Below are positions 28,853 to 40,860 of a DNA stretch of 64,000 nucleotides, piece after piece. Below the pieces are notes generated by a model that saw only the letters and a list, made by a program, of their open reading frames with translations, had not been told where the DNA came from and did no database searches. Origin of the DNA: Archivesica marissinica. Taxonomy: Eukaryota > Mollusca > Bivalvia > Venerida > Vesicomyidae. Positions within the stretch are counted from its first letter, which is position 1; every line of letters begins with the position of its first letter. The position numbers and the translations under genes are program-made. The DNA lies in the NCBI GenBank assembly GCA_014843695.1, contig CM026400.1, positions 12,390,447 to 12,454,446 on the forward strand. The letters are read 5' to 3'.

Positions 28853-30159
28853 CAACATTGCAAGTGGCGGCTATGTAGATCTACTCTGGGTTCCTACGCA
28901 CTGTACGCAGGGTGGGTAACATGTACCGGGTACCCGTTTATAGAACATACATTTAAGTTTGTTATTAACCATCGTCATCGGCAAGACGGTCACCGCCAAT
29001 TGTATTTTTGTAAAATAATATTATAAAATAGCAACACGTATTATAAAAAATAAGTTTACATTTTATGTACAGAAACCATTAAAATAGTTTTTTCATGAGC
29101 TTGACCCCGGACCCACTAGCAGACTGAGGCCACTCCGTGGCCCTCAAAATCCGCGGTCCCAATGTCTTCTGGCTTCCGACACGTTAGTGAATTTATTAAT
29201 AGTTGGAAATACAAAACGGAAATGGATTAAACAGAAAGCTTAAAGCTGATTGAGAATATCTCAATTATAGGTCATGTGTGTACGTTATTATTAGCCTGAG
29301 TTACAGTCTAGTCCAGATTTTTCACTTTTTAACTTCTGGCAAAATGACATGATCAGAAACTCAATACAACCTAATTAATACTCTCGATGTTAAAATATAT
29401 TTATTTAACTGACCAGGCAAAATATATCGACGCCTATTCCCAGGCTACGTTATTACGTATGGCGATAGGTTAACTGGAATGACGTCATTCCTGTGCAGTT
29501 TCCGGTAAATCAGTAAAACACGTTAATTGATAATTAAAGGTAATTAGGCGTTTGCTAAAGAAATTACCATTAATAAATGTTCTTGGAAATCAATAATAAT
29601 TATAAATAAATAAATCAATACAAATACATGAAAATATAATGTGTTATTGCATTGATAACAAACAATGAAATATCACATTTTATCCACACAGCTGTTCTCT
29701 GTACCATTGCTAAACATAACACATCCTCGAGTTATGCTATGCTTTCCAATGACAATATGAAATAAAACAAGATATGTTGGTTCCTGGCTGAACAGGAAAT
29801 TCGCAGTGTCAGTTCTAAGCATAACAATGGTTTTTGTTACATAGTCTAACTGCAACAATACTTCTGCCAAGCAAGCCACGTGTACAAGCAATATCTGCAC
29901 AGTTTCTCGAACATGTGAGTTTAATTCAATTTCCAAGTTGCATTAACTACCACACTGCATAGTTTCTTGGCCGATGCAAGTATCTTAGGAATCTTCCTGT
30001 TCACTTATCATTTTATTGCAATAACATAAGTTTTGCATAAGAAACAGACAGCATCGTAGTGTATAAAAAATCTCCACTAAAACCTAAGCTCTCAGTTTCC
30101 GACGCAGTAATCTCGTCTGGTAAATTAGATGTGCACCAATATATTTAGTTTATACAAAT
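28853..30159. other. Unique AT-rich spacer without a recognisable gene
   Basis: Open frames here are short; the 87-codon minus frame at 29673-29936 has no recognisable domain. A perfect 16-bp palindrome GGAATGACGTCATTCC lies at 29476-29491 and includes a CRE-type TGACGTCA. Nothing else stands out. Confidence 0.5.
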
Positions 30160-30283
30160 TTATTTTAGCTCGATTGCGAAACAAGTTCTTTCAACTTATA
30201 TTAATCACCCTCGAGACCTCATTCCTGATGGAATCCATCGCCATAATGAGAGAGAAGAGGCAACGTGGAACTTAAATATAATT
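30160..30283 (-). repeat. SINE family D, 3' fragment
   Basis: The tail and part of the body match 26828-26945 closely (GATTGCGAAACAAGTTCTTT, GGAATCCATCGCCAT); the tRNA head is absent. Confidence 0.75.
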
Positions 30284-30309
30284 AGAAATGCAACAAATAT
30301 CTAGTCTCG

Positions 30310-30351
30310 CTACGGACGGACGGACGGACGGACGGAGGGACGGAGGGAGGT
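30310..30351. repeat. (GGAC)n / (GGAG)n microsatellite
   Basis: About six GGAC repeats followed by GGAG variants. Confidence 0.85.
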
Positions 30352-30681
30352 ATGGATGGACCAACATTTAGGTTTATTACCTCAAATATTTAACACAGAG
30401 TGCTAGTAATACGCACATCTACGCGCATGTCTGGAATGTAATAGAATATGCACAGACATTATAAATAGCAGAATCGTTTTAGTATAATTATGTTGTTTTG
30501 GCATCATAGAACAATTGCTTGTTTTTTCGTGTTTTTATTGGGGGCTTGAAATAGTACGAACAGTTAAGGTACTGTGGTGACTCTCTAGTTATTATAGGTG
30601 AAACCCCTGGGGGCCCATGCATTATTTGATTTGATAATATTGTATTGCTCTATATACATGTATATAACAATAACAATCGAA
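30352..30681. other. Unique segment up to the right palindrome arm
   Basis: No gene or repeat recognised. Homology with the left arm starts at 30682. Confidence 0.45.
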
Positions 30682-30751
30682 TAACCGATACATAATTAGC
30701 AAATGGGTTGGGACACAAGTTCACATGCATTATCTATATATAACAGTATCT

Positions 30752-30840
30752 CAGACATGCACTAACACCCGGGTAGAACCACCGACCTTCCGCGAGCCAG
30801 CTGGATAGCTTCCTCACTTGCAATAATTCGACACCCCCCC
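30752..30840 (-). repeat. SINE-like segment (mirror of 23330-23410)
   Basis: Contains ACCCGGGTAGAACCACCGAC and CAGCTGGATAGCTTCCTCAC. A partial second copy lies inside the adjacent minisatellite at 30945-30988. Confidence 0.45.
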
Positions 30841-31832
30841 AGTGAGGTTCGTACCTACAGTAGTGAGGTTCGTACCTACAGTAGTTAGGAGTAGTGAGGT
30901 TCGTACCTACAGTAGTTAGGAGTAGTGAGGTTCGTACCTACAGTTGGATAGCTTCCTCACTTGCAATAATTCGACACCCCCCCCCAGTGAGGTTCGTACC
31001 TACAGTAGTGAGGTTCGTACATACAGTAGTTAGAAGTAGTGAGGTTCGTACCTACAATAGTGAGGTTCGTACCTACAGTAGTGAGGTTCGTACATACAGT
31101 AGTTAGGAGTAGTGAGGTTCGTACCTACAATAGTGAGGAGAAGTGAGGTTCGTACCTACAGTAGTTAGGAGTAGTGAGGTTCGTACCTACAGTAGTGAGG
31201 AGTAGTGAGGTTCGTACCTACAGTAGTGAGGTTCGTACATACAGTAGTGAGGAGTAGTGAGGTTCGTACATACAGTAGTTAGGAGTAGTGAGGTTCGTAC
31301 CTACAGTAGTGATGAGTAGTGAGGTTCGTACCTACAGTAGTGAGGTTCGTACCTACAGTAGTGACGAGTAGTGAGGTTCGTACCTACAGTAGTGAGGAGT
31401 AGTGAGGTTCGTACCTACAGTAGTGATGTTCGTACCTACAGTAGTGAGGAGTAGTGAGGTTCGTACCTACGGTAGTGAGGAGTAGTGATGTTCGTACCTA
31501 CAGTAGTGAGGTTCGTACCTACAGTAGTGAGGTTCGTACCTACAGTAGTGAGGAGTAGTGAGGTTCGTACCTACAGTAGTGAGGAGTAGTGATGTTCGTA
31601 CCTACAGTAGTGACGAGTAGTGAGGTTCGTACCTACAGTAGTGATGAGTAGTGAGGTTCGTACATACAGTAGTGAGGAGTAGTGAGGTTCGTACATACAG
31701 TAGTGATGTTCGTACATACAGTAGTGAGGTTCGTACCTACAGTAGTGAGGAGTAGTGAGGTTCGTACCTACAGTAGTGAGGAATAGTGAGGTTCGTACCT
31801 ACAGTAGTGAGGAATAGTGAGGTTCGTACATA
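30841..31832. repeat. 21/31-bp minisatellite, right arm
   Basis: Reverse-complement units (TACAGTAGTGAGGTTCGTAC) of 21 and 31 bp. It is about 500 bp shorter than the left array and interrupted at 30945-30988 by a copied flank. Confidence 0.95.
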
Positions 31833-32544
31833 CACATGTGTGCCTATGCATATTTATTTGTAGACTAATCTTAGTTAAATTATCACTAAACGAAAGTATC
31901 GCGCGTTTAGTATTGACTCCAATGACAAACCAAACCTCAATTCAAGAGCGCGGATTTCCGTTATATGAAATCCTACTTTCACTTTTGAAGTTTGTAGACA
32001 AAAACACTGTTTATTGATTCAATGTTAGTGTTCGAATATATTGACAAGAATACGTTGTAGCAATGCATTTGTACGTGAATACATTTTATTTGCTTTTTGC
32101 AATGTAATGTCGCTTTAACGGTTAACGCGAGTAGAGAAAAAAATGCCGATATATACCTGCATCTAAATTAAAAAAATTCGTACCGGAAGTATGATTTACC
32201 GGAAATAGCTATTGGGTCATCTACATTGAGATCCGGAAGCGAGATTGTGGGCTAGATTTAAAAATATATCATCTGGAAGCAAACGACATTCACTGACACT
32301 ATTTGGTAGTTGAATAAAATCGACAAGCGCAATATTATGGTACAGTATAAAAATGTGTCTGCAAATAAAATAAAAGTATGCCTATTTGAACAATACATCA
32401 TTGGAGACAATTTTAAATAAATACGATTGAAAATTTCGAATCGGGAGATCAAGACGAGCGTAGATAGAATCGCAGTAGGCATACAGGCATTTTGTTCTTC
32501 AATATTTTTTGAATTGTTTTCATATTTCTAATGTTTTTTTATTG
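31833..32544. other. Unique segment of the right arm
   Basis: Mirror of 21121-21827; no gene recognised. Confidence 0.5.
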
Positions 32545-32685
32545 AAATCAAGTGTACAATTACATAATTATATATTATACTGGTGTGGCTCCTTGTCTAA
32601 TGTTGTTAAAACATGTGGCCCAAACCATTTGTATTTTCATGCAATGTATTGTATCTTTATGTGTATGACATATAAAAATAAATTT
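32545..32685. repeat. Dispersed repeat F, mirror of copy 2
   Basis: Contains TGTGGCCCAAACCATTTGTA; it pairs with 20988-21120. Confidence 0.6.
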
Positions 32686-32822
32686 AAAAACATAATTATA
32701 TGAATACAGTATGTGTTTTTAAACTTCATACTGCAAAATCTGTTCAAGGATTTTATTATGCTTGTTTACTGATTTTTATAACAAAATATGACCACACATT
32801 TCGCGTCAACGAGAGTAATTAA

Positions 32823-33060
32823 CCCATTTCATTCTGGATACAGTTCAAACAGTATTTGCAAAGAACATAGAGCCAGATCAACCGCCACGGAACGTGCCGT
32901 CTGATCAGGCTCTATGCTGTTTGCTATTCAGATGATCTTGCTAGACACGTGTCCATGTAGCAAACAACATAGATCCTGATCAACACACAGCGTCAGGCTG
33001 CGGCTGATCTGGTTCTATGTTATTTGCATAAGCCTTTAAATGTATCCAGACTGAAATGGG
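32823..33060. mobile_element. TTAA-flanked MITE, mirror copy
   Basis: 238 bp, ends CCCATTTCATTCTGGATAC and GTATCCAGACTGAAATGGG, with TTAA at 32819-32822 and 33061-33064. It is the reverse complement of 20599-20836 with very few changes. Confidence 0.8.
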
Positions 33061-33524
33061 TTAATATAAGTTGCTAAAACTTGCTTCGCAATCGTTGCAA
33101 AATAAATATAAAGTTAAAAAAATAAATAACAAAAAAATGTAGAATATTACAATTGCTGTTGTATTACACAGCATAACTGCAGCAGTAGCAATATCACATT
33201 CAAAAACATATCTTTTAACATAAACTATAGAAAATAGTTGTATTAGCCCCGACCATGGATTCAATCATTTCGATTGAGCTATCTATAGAGCGTTGCCTTA
33301 TTAATTATTTAAATTTAATATTTTAATAATAATAATAATAATATGTCATACCTAGAGCATTTGCCATTTCATCATATCCTATCTTCTCTTCCTCTCTCCA
33401 CCCTCCTACAAATGCTTGTAGTCCCGCCATTTTATCATGCACGTGCTAATTTCTGTTACGACCTGTCGGTATTTCCACAACTAGCAGTATCCTATTCTGT
33501 ATTATGTTATATACGATCGGCTTC

Positions 33525-34030
33525 GAATCAAGAAATGGGCAGCTATATATAGTGTATATATCTCTGAGACGTTAACAACGGCAGCTATCCGATCGTGTGC
33601 TGTTCAAGAAATGGGCAGCTAAATATATATATATTATATATATATATCGGATACACTAACAACGGCAGCTATCCGATCGTGTGCTGTTCAAGAAATGGGC
33701 AGCTATATATATATATATAGTGTATATATCTCTGAGACATTAACAACGGCAGCTATCCGAGCGTGTGCTGTTCAAGAAACGGGCAGCTATATATATATTG
33801 TATATATCTCTGATATACGCTAACAACGACAGCTATCCGAGCTTATACTGTTCAAGAAATGGGCAGCTAAATATATATATTGCATATATCTCTGATACGT
33901 TAACAACGGCAGCTATCCGATCGTGTGCTGTTCAAGAAATGGGCAGCTAAATATATATATTGTATATATATCTGATACGCTAACAACGACAGCTATCCGT
34001 TCGTGTGATGTTCGATGCAACGGGCAGCTA
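33525..34030. repeat. 80-bp tandem array, mirror copy
   Basis: Units contain GTTCAAGAAATGGGCAGCTA; six to seven copies, about one fewer than in the left arm. Confidence 0.9.
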
Positions 34031-34249
34031 TCCGACCGAGTGCTGTTCGATGCACCGGACAGTTGTACGTATCATGCTGCAGACTTATTGACAGTCCAAC
34101 AGCGCGCACCTTGTATCATATCCGGTTGTGATGCGCGCGTCTGCTATCTGATATCTATGAATGCAACTGTTATGATCATAAGTTTAGGTTACTACGTACT
34201 TCCGGTAACTACCAAATGTGCAGAATACTGCTTCCACTGATGTATTTTA

Positions 34250-34395
34250 TAAACCTATTGTTTTCAAATACACAACATGTATAGTAGTTGTGTTCTGGTG
34301 CGGCCGTTTTCTAATGTTGCTATTTTAAACTTGTGGCCCAAACCATTTGTATGTTCATGCTATGCATTGTATCTTTATGTGTATGACATATGTAC
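34250..34395. repeat. Dispersed repeat F, mirror of copy 1
   Basis: Pairs with 19190-19330. Confidence 0.6.
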
Positions 34396-34428
34396 TATTG
34401 ATTTGCAATAAAATATGGTCGCTTTTGC

Positions 34429-34503
34429 GCAAGCAACATAGATCCAGATACGCCGCGGCATAACGCCGCGTCTGATCATGATCTATGTTGACAGTTGTTT
34501 GCT
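34429..34503. mobile_element. Hairpin mini-element, mirror copy
   Basis: Pairs with 19057-19130; the inner stem has a small change (CCAGATACGCCG where the left arm would give CCAGATCAGCCG). Confidence 0.6.
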
Positions 34504-34522
34504 ATTCGGATAGGCAGTGGAG

Positions 34523-34995
34523 GAAATAAAGTTATCTATCTATCTATATAGTTATGTGATATCGCATATTCTAGACATAGACATAGTTTATTGAACTCCA
34601 GTAGGCCTTCAAGCCCATTATATAAGTGTTCAATCTGTATTCATCTTGTGCATGCAGGTATACTATATACATTATATGCCAAACAGTGTTTACCCAAGGA
34701 AGAATGTCAAATCAGTAGTGGGGGTAGGGATAAGCCCAATCGACCTGTGGTACTCTGTGATATCCTTAATGGAAGTAAATGCAGGTTTGATATATAAATT
34801 ATGAACATTGGTATACTAGTATATTCTTATGATTCATTTTAAAATTGAATAATAACATCGTTACAATGCATACTATGCCTTCTCCGCAAGATTTGTCACC
34901 ACTATTTGTTGTTCGTGTTTGTAAATTGTTGTACCTCATAGGTCATACTGACCTATTGGATATGAAATAAAGTTATCTATCTATATATCTATCTA
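34523..34995 (+). repeat. Retroposon ends with TATC and GACATA tails, mirror copies
   Basis: Mirrors of the tails at 18555-18660, 18760-18990 and 19009-19036: AAATAAAGTTATCTATC occurs at about 34523 and 34968, and ACATAGACATAGTTTATTG near 34576. Confidence 0.5.
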
Positions 34996-35290
34996 TTCAT
35001 GTTAAAATAATAAATTTACTGCTAGACTTACATATTATATAGATTAAGGTCTCTATTAAATACTCACATAATTCATTATGACTACCTTTGTATAAACACC
35101 CAAATCATGGCATCGGGTCATTTGCCGCGATATACCCGGAAATACTCTTTACGTAACTGCTGATACGATGCCGGCAAAACTATGATAAACACAAGTGATT
35201 CCCAATAGTATTAGAACTTCGTCTGTGTAATGTTGAAGTGGAGAAGTCATAGGATGAAGCCAAATGAGGATTCTATGCAGGTACATAAAA

Positions 35291-35508
35291 GTATGTATGT
35301 ATGTTCCATTAAAGTCAAACCCCTCTCGGGGACGTAGACATGTTTCTCTGACCAGGCTTAGCCGACCTAAGTGGTTATTAACCAGTACTAAGTAATGTGT
35401 GTGAGGTGCCTTGCTCAATGACACTACATACGTGGCCTGACCGAGTATCGAACCCGGGACCGTTCGATTCCAAATCCGACGCTCTACGACTGGACCACTG
35501 GACCACTG
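35291..35508 (-). mobile_element. tRNA-derived SINE, family A, mirror copy
   Basis: Reverse complement of 18051-18268, with a few substitutions (for example GTAGAC where the left arm reads GTATAC in the 3' region). Confidence 0.82.
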
Positions 35509-35817
35509 TATTATAGTTGTAATGGCTATTACCGCGATATACCCACAATGCATCTTATATAGATATCCAGTTCGGCCAGAAAATGCACTCGCTTACCGCA
35601 TTATGCGCGAGGAAAACGATCATCTCAGAATTTCAATCAATTAAGTTGAAACGCGTCTTATCGTATGTAATAGACATGGTAAACACGTTTCTGTTTTTTG
35701 CAATGATGCCATTGGCAGACTTATTCTTCGAGATATATTCTTCTCCGATTTACAGCAGCAACTGTTGGGTTCTATGACCCGGAAGATTCGAGTTAATAAT
35801 TAGTTTATAAACTTATC

Positions 35818-36031
35818 CAAATTTATTTTAGCTCGATTGCGAAACAAGTTCTTACAACTTAATAGTTATCACTCTCGATACCTCATTCCTGACGGAATCC
35901 ATCGCCACGAGGGGGGAGAGAAGAGGCAACGTAAATTAAATGCATTGCCTAAGGACACAATCGTAACGGCTCCAGCTGGGCTCGAACTCCGGGCATTTCG
36001 AACGCGCTACCACTGCGCTATCATTATTTCC
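35818..36031 (-). mobile_element. tRNA-derived SINE, family D, mirror copy
   Basis: Reverse complement of 17531-17744. Its B-box region reads GGAGTTCGAGCCC, closer to a canonical B box than the left copy. Confidence 0.8.
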
Positions 36032-36380
36032 ACCTAGTTAACAATGTTATCACCTTACTCCAGGGTCGGGTCATGGAATGGCGTTAGGGGGGGTTGCATG
36101 ATTTTGCTAAGTGGGTGTACCCGCCCCCCCCCCCTCCACCGGAAAATATCTGGGGAGAATATGCATCTTTCAGATGATACTTGGAGTCGTATACAAACTA
36201 GGAGTCGCCGGACTGGGACTGGGACTGTGTCTGTATTATTGCACTATTCCCTTAATAACACATCCACCAGTATCTCTAATCAGGGGTGTGGCTAACGAGG
36301 GATTCCGGAGCGATAATAAATAAACATAACACGATTTTAAAGTAATGAGGTAGAACTTAGTACACTGATATTGAGCATAC
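36032..36380. other. Unique segment next to the right 34-bp array
   Basis: Mirror of 17180-17530, with a longer C run at 36121-36136. No gene. Confidence 0.55.
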
Positions 36381-37416
36381 GACAACACACAGTGTCTTAC
36401 ACTACATCGAGATCGGCAACACACAATGCCTTACAGTACCACGAGACTGGCAAAACACATTTCCTTACAGTACATCGAGACTGGCAACACACAGTGCCTT
36501 ACAGTACCGCGAGACTGGCAACACACAGTGCCTTACAGTACACCGAGATCGGCAACACACAGTCTCTTACAGTACCGCGAGACCAGCAACACACAGTGCT
36601 TTACAGTACCTCGAGACCGACAACACACAGTGTCTTACAGTACCTCAAGACCGGCAACACATAGTATCTTACAGTACCTCGAGACCGGCAACACACAGTG
36701 TTTTACAGTACCGCGAGACTGGCAACACACAGTGCCTTACAGTACATCGAGAACGGCAACACACAGTGTCTTACAATACCGCGACACTGGCAGCACACAG
36801 TGTCTTACAGTACCGCGAGATCGGCAACACACAGAGCCTTACAGTACCTCTAGACAGGCAACACACAGTGTCTTACAGTACCGCGAGACCGGCAGCACAC
36901 AGTGCCTTACAGTACATCGAGACCGGCAACACACAGTGTCTTACAGTACCGCGAGACCGGCAACACACAATGTCTTACAGTTCCGCGAGACCGGCAACAC
37001 ACAATGCCTTACAGTACCGCGAGACCGGCAACATACAGTGTCGTACAGTACCGCGAGACCGGCAACACACAGTGTCTTACAGTACCGCGAGACCGGCAAC
37101 ACACAGTGTCTTACAGTACCTCGAGACCGGCAACACACAGTGTCTTACAATACCTCGAGACCGGCAACATACAGTGTCCTACAGTACCACGAGACCGGCA
37201 ACACACAGTGTTTTACAGTAACGCGAGACCAGCAACACACAGTGTCTTACAATACCTCGAGACCGGCAACATACAGTGTATTACAGTACCGCGAGACCGG
37301 CAACACATAGTGTCTTACAATACCTCGAGACCGGCAACATACAGTGTCTTACATTACCTCGAGACTGGCAACACACAGTGTCTTACAGTACCTGGAGACT
37401 GGCAACGCACAGTGTC

Positions 37417-38156
37417 TTATAGTGCATCGAAACCGGCAACACACCCTGTCTAAAAGAACCTCGAGACTGGCAATACACATTGTCTTACAGTACCGCGAGA
37501 CCGGAAATACACAATGTTATACAGTACCGCGAGACCGGCAGCACACAGTGTATTACAGTACCGCGAGACCGGAAATACACAATGTCTTACATTACCACGA
37601 GACAGGCAACACATAATCTCTTACAGTACCGTGAGACAGGCAACACACAATGTCTTACAGTACCGCGCGACCGGCAATACACAATGTCTTACAGTACCAC
37701 GAGACCGGCAACACACAGTGTCTTACAGTACCGCGAGAACGGCAAGACAGTGTTTTACAGTACCGCGAGACCGGCAACACAGTGTCTTATAGTGCATCGA
37801 AACCGGCAACACACCCTGTCTAAAAGAACCTCGAGACTGGCAATACACATTGTCTTACAGTACCGCGAGACCGGAAATACACAATGTTATACAGTACCGC
37901 GAGACCGGCAGCACACAGTGTATTACAGTACCGCGAGACCGGAAATACACAATGTCTTACATTACCACGAGACAGGCAACACATAATCTCTTACAGTACC
38001 GTGAGACAGGCAACACACAATGTCTTACAGTACCGCGCGACCGGCAATACACAATGTCTTACAGTACCACGAGACCGGCAACACACAGTGTCTTACAGTA
38101 CCGCGAGAACGGCAAGACAGTGTTTTACAGTACCGCGAGACCGGCAACACATAATG
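37417..38156. repeat. Recent 370-bp tandem duplication in the right array
   Basis: The irregular unit TTATAGTGCATCGAAACCGG occurs at 37417 and again at 37787, and the following ~370 bp are essentially identical. Because 370 is not a multiple of 34, the junction near 37780 holds a shortened unit (GGCAACACAGTGTC). Confidence 0.85.
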
Positions 38157-40035
38157 TCTTACAGTACCGCGAGACCGGCAATACACAATGTCTTACAGTA
38201 CCACGAGACCGGCAACACGCAGTGTCTTACAGTACCTCGAGACAGGCAGCACACAGTAACTTACAGTACATCTAGATCGGCAACACACATTGTTTTTCTA
38301 TACCTCGATACCGACAACTTACAGTGTCTTACTGTACCTCGAGACCGGCAACATGCAGTGTTTTACGGTACCTCGAGAACGGAAACACACAGTGTTTTAC
38401 AGTACCGCGAGACTGGCAAAACACATCTCCTAACAGTACATCGAGACTGGCAACACACAGTGCCTTACAGAACCGCGAGACTGGCAACACACAGTGCCTT
38501 ACAGTACACCGAGATCGGCAACACACAGTGCTTTACAGTACCTCGAGACCGACAACAAACAGTGTCTTACAGTACCTCAAGACCGGCAACACATAGTATC
38601 TTACAGTACCTCGAGACTGGCAACACACAGTGTTTTACAGTACCGCGAGACTGGCAACACACAGTGCCTTACAGTACATCGAGAACGGCAACACACAGTG
38701 TCTTACAATACCGCGACACTGGCAGCACACAGTGTCTTACAGTACCGCGAGACCGGCAGCACACAGTGCCTTACAGTACATCGAGACCGGCAACACACAG
38801 TTTCTTACAGTACCGCGAGACCGGCAACACACAATGTCTTACAGTACCGCGAGACCGGCAACACACAATGCCTTACAGTACCGCGAGACCGGCAACATAC
38901 AGTGTCTTACAGTACCGCGAGACCGGCAACACACAGTGTCTTACAGTACCGCGAGACGGGCAACACACAGTGTCTTACAGTATCTCGAGACCGGCAACAC
39001 ACAGTGTCTTACAATACCTCGAGACCGGCAACATACAGTGTCCTACAGTACCGCGAGACCGACAACACACAGTGTCTTACAGTACCGCGAGACCAGCAAC
39101 ACACAGTGTCTTACAATACCTCGAGACCGGCAACATACAGTGTCTTACAGTAGCGCGAGACCGGCAACACACAGTGTCTTACAATACCTCGAGACCGGCA
39201 ACATACAGTGTCTTACATTACCTCGAGACTGGCAACACACAGTTTCTTACAGTACCTCGAGACTGGCAACGCACAGTGTCTTATAGTGCATCGAAACCGG
39301 CAACACACCCTGTCTAAAAGAACCTCGAGACTGGCAATACACAGTGTCTTACAGTACCGCGAGACCGGCAATACACAGTGTCTTACAGTACCGCGAGACC
39401 GGCAATAAACAGTGTCATACAGTACCTCGAGACCGGCAACACACATTGTCTTACAGTACCTCGAGGCCGGCAGCACACATTGTCTTACAGTACCGCGAGA
39501 CCGGCAATACACAATGTCTTACAGTACCGCGAGACCGGCAGCGCACAGAGTATTACAGTACCGCGAGACCGGCAATACACAGTGTCTTACAGTACCGCGA
39601 GACCGGCAATACACAGAGTCTTACAGTACCTCGAGACCGGCAACACACAGTGTCTTACTGTACCTCGAGGCCGGCAGCACACATTGTCTTACAGTACCGC
39701 GAGACCGGAAATACGCAATGTCTTACAGTACCGCGAGACCGGCAGCACACAGTGTATTACAGTACCGCGAGACCGGAAATACACAATGTCTTACATTACC
39801 ACGAGACAGGCAACACATAATCTCTTACCGTACCGTGAGACAGGCAACACACAATGTCTTACAGTACCGCGCGTCCGGCAATACACAATGTCTTACAGTA
39901 CCACGAGACCGGCAACACACAGTGTCTTACAGTACCGCGAGACCGGCAAGACAGTGTTTTACAGTACCGCGAGACCGGCAACACACAATGTCTTACAGTA
40001 CGGCGAGACCGGCAATACACAATGTCTTACAGTAC

Positions 40036-40860
40036 CATAAAACCCCCCAACCCACAACAAACTACAGTACCGAGACGCAAACATTCTTACAGTACCCACG
40101 GCAAACATGTCTTACAGTACCCGAGACCGGCAACACACAGTGTCTTACAGTACCTCGAGACCGGCAGCACACAGTAACTTACAGTACATCTAGATCGGCA
40201 ACACACATTGTTTTTCTATACCTCGAGACCGACAACTTACAGTGTCTTACTGTACCTCGAGACCGGCAACATGAAACAACCCACCAAACAACAACATCGA
40301 GACTGGCAACAACAGTGCCTTACAGTACCGCGAGACCGGCAACACACAATGTCTTACAGTACCGCGAGACCGGCAATACACAATGTCTTACAGTACCACG
40401 AGACCGGCAACACACAGTGTCTTACAGTACCTCGAGACCGGCAGCACACAGTCTCAACACAACAACACACACACCAACCCAACACAGTGTTTACTGTACC
40501 TCGAGACCGGCAACACAGTGTTTACAGTACCGCGAGACGGCAACACACATTCTTACAGTACATCGAGACTGGCAACACACAGTGCCTTACAGTACCGCGA
40601 GACGGCAACACACAGTGCCTTACAGTACACGAGACGGCAACACACAGTCTCTTACAGTACCGCGAGACCGGCAACACACAGTGCCTTACAGTACATCGAG
40701 ACCGGCAACCACAGTGTCTTACAGTACCGCAGACCGGCAACACACATGTCTTACAGTACCGCGAGACCGGCAAAACATGCTTACAGTACCGCGAGACGGC
40801 AACATACAGTGTCTTACAGTACCGCGAGACCGGCAACACAAGTGTCTTACAGTACCACGA
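40036..40860. other. Indel-rich island in the right array
   Basis: Between good units lie stretches such as CATAAAACCCCCCAACCCAC (40046) and ACAACAACACACACACCAAC (40460), plus many units missing one to several bases. Neighbouring units are near consensus, so this looks like a poorly polished consensus. Confidence 0.55.

Larger units (their letters stand above)
30682..36380. repeat. Right arm of the large imperfect palindrome (non-array part)
   Basis: This is the reverse complement of 17180-23664. Base differences are sparse in the unique parts: translated 134-codon and 69-codon stretches each differ by one residue between arms. It contains one 59-bp unit instead of four or more, a shorter 21/31-bp array, and a ~143-bp duplication (30803-30986) that the left arm lacks. 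Confidence 0.93.

Noticed and set aside
27842..29026. 394-codon plus-strand frame as a membrane protein gene
   Set aside because: It is the translation of a 62-bp tandem repeat open in all three frames; the hydrophobic character comes from the T-rich unit.
29673..29936. 87-codon minus-strand frame as a small gene
   Set aside because: No recognisable motif, AT-rich context and no supporting splice or promoter pattern; a frame of this length is expected by chance.
30841..31832. Telomeric repeat, suggested by TTAGGAG-like words
   Set aside because: The unit is 21/31 bp with GGTTCGTAC; TTAGG occurs only in some units and not as a short tandem motif.
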